64,000 nt of DNA from Glycine soja (Eukaryota > Streptophyta > Magnoliopsida > Fabales > Fabaceae). Under the pieces are notes generated by a model. That model saw nothing but the letters and a program-made list of their open reading frames with translations, searched no databases and was not told where the DNA came from. A program made the position numbers and the translations under genes. Positions 59,801 to 64,000 of the stretch are shown here, in pieces (within the stretch, counting starts at the first letter, position 1; each line of letters starts with the position of its first letter). The stretch spans positions 21,948,790-22,012,789 of the forward strand of contig NC_041003.1 in NCBI RefSeq assembly GCF_004193775.1, written 5' to 3'.

Positions 59801-62603
59801 TACCCAGTTAATACTTTCTCTAGTAGAGGATGCCTAACATGTGTAGTCCTATACCCTTTACAATAAACTTTCTTGTGAAGTAGGAAGAAGCTAATTTACA
59901 ATAAACTTCTTATGAAGTAGGTAGATGCTAATAAGTTGTATATAATCATGCAGAAGGTATTTACAGTTCATTAATGAAGAAAAGCTTATTGAAGATTCTC
60001 GTTATACTTACGTATCATGCATGTGATGCCATGAGGACAGAAGAACCCCTCACAACATGCTTGACAGTCTGTAGTTCTGGCAGGTATCTCCTGTGAATTT
60101 CGAAGGTCAACTTCCTGGCGCTTGGGAACACTACAGGCCCATCCTGGCTCACAACCAGATACCCATGAGTTTAAATTGCAGTTCTTGTTAGGCTTTAAAT
60201 AGTTGGCACTACTAGACCTCTTCAATAAGCTATTTAAGTAAAACTTTATTTCTGCCGCTGTACACAAGCGTTGTGTAATATCTCCTGTGTTTACATAAGA
60301 ATCAATAGATTCCAAAGCATAAGAAGAGTGGTATTAGAATTGAAACAGTGGTAAAGAAAAGAAATTAAGAATAAAATGAGCACATTCAGATTTGAGGACC
60401 AAGCAAAGTGAAGATGTTTAACTGGATGCAGGGAAACAGAATAAAGGAAAATGAAAGAGAAAAGAGAAAAATTGTGCCATTTCTTTTTGTGCACTTCTTT
60501 AAGAAATGAAATGAATAAATGGTATCATTTCTCTAGTTGTTGGAGTTCATACCTTTAGTCTTCAGAATGCAAGAAGACACAAAGCCCAAATCAGAAGAAA
60601 AATTAAATGCTTTATTCCAATCAGCATCCCTAAAATATGAAAAATCAAACTTCATAATCAAATCAGTTTCTATTTCTATACATCACATATGTTATACTTC
60701 CTAAGTTTTATTTACCTCCATAAAGAAAAGGTTTTATTTACCTGAAACTAAATCTGAAGCCACAACTTATAAAACCATTCATCATTAATACAGAGGACCA
60801 ACAGACAACGTGATTAACCTTTAAATGTCAAACAAGTATTACACAACCTCAATCAAGGACCCCAGCATAAGTAATCAAAAATTTGAAAAATTCAGCAAGA
60901 AAAGAGTCAAAATTTCAAAATAAAATATAAAAAAGCAACAAAGAAGCAGCATCTTCATTAATATATCTCATTGAACTCCTTCATCAATTATCATGAAATT
61001 CCTTATTTTTTCTGCTTAAAAATCTCTAATGGTAAAGAAAAAAAGTTATAGTTTTGAAACTTTTGAAGAATAATATTAAAAATGAAGTTATGTAAAAAAA
61101 CGAAGCAAGACTTAAGTGACTTGTGTTTTAGTATCCAAATAACAGTAAGTTCCAAAAAATATGGCATCTATCACGGTCACATTAGTCCCTTATTTTAGTC
61201 ACTGAAACACGAAAAAAAGTCAATCAATTTAACCCTTTTCATATATTCATTTAGTTGTCGAAAAAATAAAAGACTAAAATCATTGACATTTTCATCTTCC
61301 AAAAATATGAAATCATGATTTTTTTTATCTTTCTAGATCAATGTGACCAACCTTAGGAATCAAAACAATGTTTCACGTGTTCAAATAAAATGAACTCACT
61401 TGAAGTTCTATTGTTAAGCAATACAAAAAAAAAAAGAAAAAAAATGAGTTAATTTGTAAAATAAATTCATATTGACTTTTTTATAAACATGATTTTTAAT
61501 TTATTCATTAGCTTGTAAAATAACCTATTTCATTTTTCCTTCTCTATCTAAGTGAAACAAAATTGCCCACGATGGAACCTTGATTGAGGTGCTTGTGTTT
61601 CGGGTGGCGACATGGTGAAACAAAATCACGACAAATCATGAAAATAAATACTTCAAAAAATTAGAAAATAACAACAAACATAATACATAATAATAATAAT
61701 AAGTATAATATTGATTAAGAAACATAATTTATTTGTTACTCTAAAAATTTTAATGTCAAGAGTACCTTATTCTATGAGACTCAACAAAAATACATAATCA
61801 ATAAGTTAATCCTTAGGAAAAATGAAACTCAACTTGATTTTGTCATTACCTAATTGTGTTGCAACAGAAATCTTAGACCAATAGACAAATTATGTTTATT
61901 AATCAATGTTATGTTTATTATTATGTTTGTTCTAATTTGTATTTGTTTTTCTATTTTTTAAGTGTTTATTGTAATGTTATAACGATAAAAAAATAGATGA
62001 AGATTAAATTATATTTTACTCTTAAATTAAACGAAATATGGGGTCTCACAAATTAATCCCATAAAAATTTATTGACTGAAATCTTAGTCAACTTCATGTT
62101 GGAAATCATTTTTGTGACATGTTCCTTCCTATGTGTATAAACTCATTCATTAACAATGAAAAAAGTTAAGAAATAGATATATTTGCTTTTTTTTATTTGC
62201 TTAAATTTTCATTTTCATCTTTGATTAATCAATGCATTACATATTTAAGGAAAAATAATTATAATTTTACTGAATACTTTTCCTTTCCATCGCACAATCA
62301 AACCATCCACAGGTAAGTGTTCAACACAAATTTATTCAAACAGAACTTAAGTATTGACAAAGCCGTGTTACAGAAGTAGACTCACGGATCACTGACGCAG
62401 AAGGTGGAGTGGCTTTTGATTTCGTTATTGAGCAGAGAGGTCATGTTGGAGATTTGGGCATAAACGAGCTGGGTGACACGAGGCAGAACCACAGGGTTAT
62501 CAAAATCATCACTTATTTGCTGGCACTGCGTCCCGCGGAACAAGACCGAAGAAGCCACAACGTGCAAGAATAAAAGCACCCGCAACAAATCTTTCGAAAC
62601 CAT
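38821..62603 (-). CDS. ABCG24/ABCG28-like ABC transporter, 14 exons, complete
   Basis: Exons (coding order): 62603-62386, 60629-60553, 60284-60012, 48354-48291, 48187-48041, 47770-47736, 47607-47534, 47257-46323, 45669-45373, 44493-44002, 43459-43311, 41746-41457, 41353-41220, 38977-38821. All introns are GT-AG and phases match, giving 3342 nt (1113 aa). Residues 5-25 are a signal peptide ([17 protein letters not shown]). Residues 60-275 are the Cys-rich extracellular domain ([23 protein letters not shown]). A membrane segment spans 285-310, then a basic linker. The nucleotide-binding domain has Walker [10 protein letters not shown] (about 540), FVPQDD, signature SGGQRKR (about 648), Walker [13 protein letters not shown] (about 668) and VVHQPS. 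The C-terminal ABC2 membrane domain runs from about 875 to the end. As a half-transporter it should dimerise in the plasma membrane; the substrate is not known from sequence. An upstream in-frame ATG at 62648 would add 15 residues. The ABCG24 versus ABCG28 choice is open. Confidence 0.93.
38978..41219 (-). other. ABCG intron 13 (2.24 kb)
   Basis: The donor is GAAAG/GTAGCTT at 41220/41219 and the acceptor TGTAG/GTATCATGG at 38977. Apart from the TRIM element at 40409-40659 no repeat or gene was recognised. Confidence 0.85.
40409..40659 (+). mobile_element. TRIM (tiny LTR retrotransposon) with CTAAG duplication
   Basis: LTR 1 is at 40409-40512 (start mutated to CATTAGAAAGTCCCACAT, end AAATCTAACA) and LTR 2 at 40578-40659 (TGTTAGGAAGTCCCACATTG to AAATCTAACA). 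The 65-bp interior begins TGATATCCGAACC, a degenerate initiator-Met primer-binding site, and ends with the purine tract GTGGAGGGAGG. CTAAG lies at 40404-40408 and at 40660-40664. All five LTR-element hallmarks are present in 251 bp with no coding capacity. It lies antisense to the host gene. Confidence 0.85.
41747..43310 (-). other. ABCG intron 11 (1.56 kb)
   Basis: Donor GCTGTAT/GTAAGAT at 43311/43310, acceptor TTTCAG/CTCTTC at 41746. It contains a degenerate SINE (42964-43092) and a run of about 18 A at 43116; nothing else was recognised. Confidence 0.85.
42964..43092 (-). mobile_element. Degenerate Au-like SINE
   Basis: The plus strand reads GGGCACCAGTGCATGAGGCT, then GGTGGGGTATGAGAAGG, TGTACTCAGCCTTAAACCCC, and AACAACTTTACTATC with CAAGGCTCGTCC. 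These follow, in order, the complement of the Au SINE family found across plants (from memory). The tRNA-like 5' end would be at 43092 on the minus strand. The B-box part is deleted, so it cannot be transcribed by Pol III. Confidence 0.5.
44494..45372 (-). other. ABCG intron 9
   Basis: 879 bp between donor CCCAG/GTGACT and acceptor CTGTAG/CTATGC. No repeat or gene seen. Confidence 0.85.
45670..46322 (-). other. ABCG intron 8
   Basis: 653 bp, A/T-rich, between donor TGCAG/GTAAAT and acceptor GAAAG/GCTATC. No repeat or gene seen. Confidence 0.85.
48777..49142 (+). repeat. Left LTR of the chromovirus-type element
   Basis: Starts TGTTAGGAAAGAGG and ends AGGATTCCTAACA. It contains AGGAGGATAAATAGATCC (TATA-like) near 48915 and AATAAACAAGAGG near 49037, a likely polyadenylation region. 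Confidence 0.9.
49143..49467 (+). pseudogene. Gypsy RT, first part
   Basis: Begins [20 protein letters not shown], then [15 protein letters not shown] frameshift follows, and the [15 protein letters not shown] block (near 49380-49420) precedes a stop. The text breaks off at NQG, where Copia A is inserted; the next residues ([14 protein letters not shown]) lie at 57441. Confidence 0.85.
49463..49467. repeat. Target duplication AAGGG, left copy
   Basis: AAGGG at 49463-49467 matches AAGGG at 57436-57440, flanking Copia A. Confidence 0.85.
49663..51419 (-). pseudogene. Copia A gag and pol start, broken
   Basis: Starts at 51419 ([20 protein letters not shown]). DUF4219/UBN2-type blocks follow, such as [20 protein letters not shown] and [18 protein letters not shown]. 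The first zinc knuckle [14 protein letters not shown] is near 50490-50530. A long charged coiled stretch ([20 protein letters not shown] near 50060) leads to a second Cys/His block at about 49845. The last part reads [19 protein letters not shown] (near 49710). At least four frame breaks are present, and pol beyond this point has been deleted. Confidence 0.8.
51461..51472 (-). other. Copia A primer-binding site
   Basis: The minus strand reads GTGGTATCAGAG directly after the LTR end TTGTGCAACA A. Confidence 0.85.
52158..52260. repeat. GTAATCGATTAC palindromes in the Copia A LTR, left portion
   Basis: Perfect copies start at 52158 and 52179 (21 bp apart), and a mutated one (GTAATTGATTAC) starts at 52249. 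Its partner is now at 57127, beyond Copia B; before that insertion the two starts were 21 bp apart. Confidence 0.9.
52260..52264. repeat. Target duplication CAAAC, left copy
   Basis: CAAAC at 52260-52264 matches CAAAC at 57117-57121, flanking Copia B. Confidence 0.9.
52265..52577 (-). repeat. Copia B 3' LTR
   Basis: 313 bp, from the CAAAC duplication to the C-rich strand of the polypurine tract. Confidence 0.93.
52578..52597 (-). other. Copia B polypurine tract
   Basis: The minus strand reads CCAACTTGAG followed by a run of about 12 G that ends at the LTR boundary. Confidence 0.85.
52598..56763 (-). pseudogene. Copia B gag-pol, interrupted
   Basis: Gag starts at 56763 ([20 protein letters not shown]) with [20 protein letters not shown], and a zinc knuckle remnant (WCDHCRRP) near 56020. 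Protease: [13 protein letters not shown] at about 55710. GAG-pre-integrase: [17 protein letters not shown] at about 55310 and [14 protein letters not shown]. Integrase: [14 protein letters not shown] near 54945 and [42 protein letters not shown] near 53740 and an intact YVDD at 53298-53309. RNase [18 protein letters not shown] near 52810, after which about the last third is missing up to [20 protein letters not shown]. Several stops and shifts break it, so it is not autonomous. Confidence 0.88.
56785..56803 (-). other. Copia B primer-binding site
   Basis: Right after the LTR end AAAATCACA the minus strand reads CGGTATTAGAGCTTCGG, a mutated form of the initiator-Met site TGGTATCAGAGC. Confidence 0.8.
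56804..57116 (-). repeat. Copia B 5' LTR
   Basis: 313 bp, carrying a TATATA word (near 56888, read on the complement) about 230 bases into the LTR as the likely TATA box. Confidence 0.93.
57122..57435 (-). repeat. Outer part of the Copia A 5' LTR, with three palindromes
   Basis: Perfect GTAATCGATTAC starts at 57127, 57199 and 57219, the last two 20 bp apart. The LTR outer end ...TATTCATACATTTACA at 57435 is the complement of TGTAAATGTATGAATA. Confidence 0.88.
57441..58616 (+). pseudogene. Gypsy RT (second part), RNase H and integrase start
   Basis: Continues as [14 protein letters not shown]. The YxDD region near 57545-57570 is damaged (FFYDI and then a stop). [20 protein letters not shown] and EVEYLGHMI lie near 57600-57700. 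RNase [18 protein letters not shown] near 57985, then [20 protein letters not shown] (58095-58155). An exact-looking internal duplication ([21 protein letters not shown], written here only in part, near 58165-58215) repeats about 27 bp. The text reaches the HHCC block ([13 protein letters not shown]) and breaks off. Confidence 0.82.
58617..59345 (+). pseudogene. Gypsy integrase end and chromodomain-like tail
   Basis: After a deletion of the integrase core the text resumes with [29 protein letters not shown] (58661-58720), then [20 protein letters not shown] near 58840. The tail from about 59285 ([17 protein letters not shown]) through 59450 ([16 protein letters not shown]) looks like a chromodomain, which suggests a chromovirus. 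Frame breaks occur near 59160 and 59346. Confidence 0.75.
59456..59839 (+). repeat. Right LTR of the chromovirus-type element
   Basis: Starts TGGTTAGGAAAGAGG after the polypurine tract GATGGGGGAGGTA and ends GGATGCCTAACA. It is 18 bp longer than the left LTR because of extra text (GTCAATACAGTTAGAGAC region near 59566-59583). Confidence 0.88.
60630..62385 (-). other. ABCG intron 1 (1.76 kb)
   Basis: Donor GATCC/GTGAGTC at 62386/62385, acceptor TTTTAG/GGATGC at 60629. Strongly A/T-rich, with no recognisable repeat family or gene. Confidence 0.85.
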
Positions 62604-64000
62604 TTTTATTCTTTTCTTCACAAAATAGGAGGTGAAGGAATGAATCACATTGAAAAAAAAAAAAAAAAGAGTGAATGCGAATAAGAAGAGAAGGAGTCAG
62701 AGAAAACGAGAAGAGGACCACGTCCACTTGGAAGGGGCAAAACCAGCGGAAAGACAATGACTTTTTTATTAAAACAAAAAACAAAAAACAAATGGTCGAA
62801 GGAAAGACATATGTCTACTTTGTTTGTTGTTGTGAATATAAAACCAAAGTGGTTGGTGTTGCGATTGGTTTTTAGGATGTGGATTTTTGCGTGGGGAAAG
62901 GTCTTGACAACGACCAGCTGAATGAATTGGTTGTAAGCGGTTTTAGGATATTGCGATTTGGGTGTTTGATAGTCAAGGATTGCTGTTTAATCCTCTCCCA
63001 GTCCCCCCTGTTGCAGCTACGGGTGTCCTTGGCAGAGAAAAAGGAAACAGAGACAGTAAAAATTGGCAGGAGAGAAAGAAAAAAATAAAAAAAATTATTG
63101 GGTTTCTTATTTAAGAAAAATAGAGTAGAAATAAGAATAAAAAAAAAAGTAACATAAAAGATGTAAAACAGCATGTGTTTTAACTCCTATACACAGTAAT
63201 ACAGGTTCATATTGATATTCAATTTATTATAGATAGTAAGTGTGTTGACTTTTAAAATAATTATTTTAAAGTAAAATTTTGTAGATTGTCTACACATAAC
63301 TTTTTTCCTCAAATAATTATGTAATTCTCTATACATGATTGTCATTTTTGAGTATGAATATATCATAATCAATTATTACTTTATCGCACATCATCAGTGA
63401 CAAAAATAACACTTGCAAGACCACATGAGATATTCTTGAATGAACACAAATCTAACACTTAATCCTTAATACAAGCAATAGAAAATTAATAAGTAGTAAA
63501 ATATAAAGAAAAATATTTATCATTTATTATAATTAATCTGATTCCTTTTCATAAAAAAAATTATATGATTAGTTTCCTTAAATAAATATTTGATCTTATG
63601 AAGATATGTTTCTCTAAAAAAATCTATGAAGATATGTTAAATATTTATATTAGAAAAATATTTTTAGTCGTTATACTTTCATAAACTCTGTCTTATTTTT
63701 AGTTCTCATATTTTCATATCATTCAATTTAATTCTTGTATTTTACCAAAAAAAGAATTATTTTTAGTCCCTACTCAGAGAGATGTTAACGTCATTTTCTA
63801 CATGACAGATAGATTACTCTGTATATTTACTTGTGAATTCATGGAAGCAAAGTTTAAAAAACAAACAAAATCAAAAGAAAACACATGAACAAATCGGTAA
63901 TAGTTGTTGAAGAATGACAATGGAAATGAAAACAAAAATGGAGCCCTTGAAAGTTACGGTTCAATGTGCTTGGAAGAGACATATTAATAACGTCTATCTT
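62604..64000 (-). promoter_or_regulatory. 5' UTR and upstream region of the ABCG gene
   Basis: Immediately upstream of the ATG at 62603 is a run of about 17 A on the plus strand (62652-62668), a T run in the transcript sense. Farther right the sequence is A/T-rich to the window edge with no open frame that carries a domain. Promoter elements cannot be assigned with confidence; the role is inferred from position. Confidence 0.4.

Larger units (their letters stand above)
48777..59839 (+). mobile_element. Chromovirus-type Ty3/gypsy element (outer level of nest)
   Basis: LTRs lie at 48777-49142 (366 bp) and 59456-59839 (384 bp), each with TGTTAGGAA/TTCCTAACA-like inverted ends. TGTGT at 48772-48776 is repeated at 59840-59844. 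Between the LTRs only part of pol remains: RT start directly after the left LTR, interrupted at 49467 by Copia A and resumed at 57441, RNase H, a truncated integrase and a chromodomain-like tail. Gag and protease are missing. The insert lies antisense to the ABCG gene. The right LTR carries an extra ~18 bp near 59570. Confidence 0.9.
48355..60011 (-). other. ABCG intron 3 (11.66 kb) filled by nested retrotransposons
   Basis: Donor GATAC/GTAAGTA at 60012/60011 and acceptor TTGAAG/CTTGCC at 48354. The codon CCT (Pro) is rebuilt across the splice, joining TCMI to PCPLGSYC as in the family. The nest occupies 48777-59839; without it and one duplication copy the intron would be about 590 bp. Confidence 0.9.

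Noticed and set aside
48772..59844. Chromosomal rearrangement rather than insertion between ABCG exons 3 and 4
   Set aside because: Exact TGTGT duplication and paired LTRs with inverted ends show a normal LTR-element insertion.
62604..62648. Upstream ATG at 62648 as the ABCG start
   Set aside because: It is in frame but puts a charged KKRIK stretch before the signal peptide. The ATG at 62603 gives a normal signal peptide, so it is preferred, though not proven.

Overview
The window looks like a transposon-rich stretch of a legume nuclear genome, most likely soybean (Glycine). This is inferred from the LTR families present, from plant splice sites, and from an ABCG half-transporter with the long cysteine-rich N-terminus of the plant ABCG24/ABCG28 group. 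The assignment was made by recognition only; no search was run.

Only two host genes are supported. At the left edge, on the minus strand, is the first exon of a conserved plant type II membrane protein (66-358); the rest lies outside the window. On the right, also minus strand, is a complete 14-exon ABCG24/ABCG28-like gene from the ATG at 62603 to the stop at 38821. Its spliced reading frame is 3342 nt (1113 codons plus stop), and every junction read has GT-AG borders and matching phase.

The DNA between the two genes is a mosaic of dead mobile elements. About 1.25-3 kb holds a decayed PIF/Harbinger transposase. From 3.3 to 21 kb there are pieces of several Ty3 (gypsy) families in both orientations and a Copia LTR with partial gag. 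From 21.2 to 28.3 kb there is a plus-strand gypsy pol, split by a 3.8 kb LTR-like insert with a clear 5-bp target duplication. From 28.35 to 35 kb there are more LTR fragments, with a second LTR-like insert (31935-34719) that also has a 5-bp duplication. From 35.2 to 36.5 kb there is an L1-type LINE fragment, joined directly to an HD-Zip III START-domain gene fragment that keeps its introns (36.5-37.8 kb). CACTA-like subterminal repeats follow at 38 kb.

Intron 3 of the ABCG gene is 11.66 kb long and about 95 percent of it is a three-level nest: a chromovirus-type gypsy element (48777-59839) holds a Copia element (49468-57435), which holds a second Copia element (52265-57116). Each level has its own 5-bp target duplication (TGTGT, AAGGG, CAAAC). 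Intron 13 carries a 251-bp TRIM element with duplication CTAAG, and intron 11 a degenerate SINE. The host exons remain intact around all of this.

The most unusual signal is a palindrome, GTAATCGATTAC. It occurs 23 times perfectly, nearly always as pairs whose starts are 20-21 bp apart. It is found in four Copia LTR copies and in the otherwise different 3.8 kb insert, where ten copies lie just upstream of an acidic-protein ORF.
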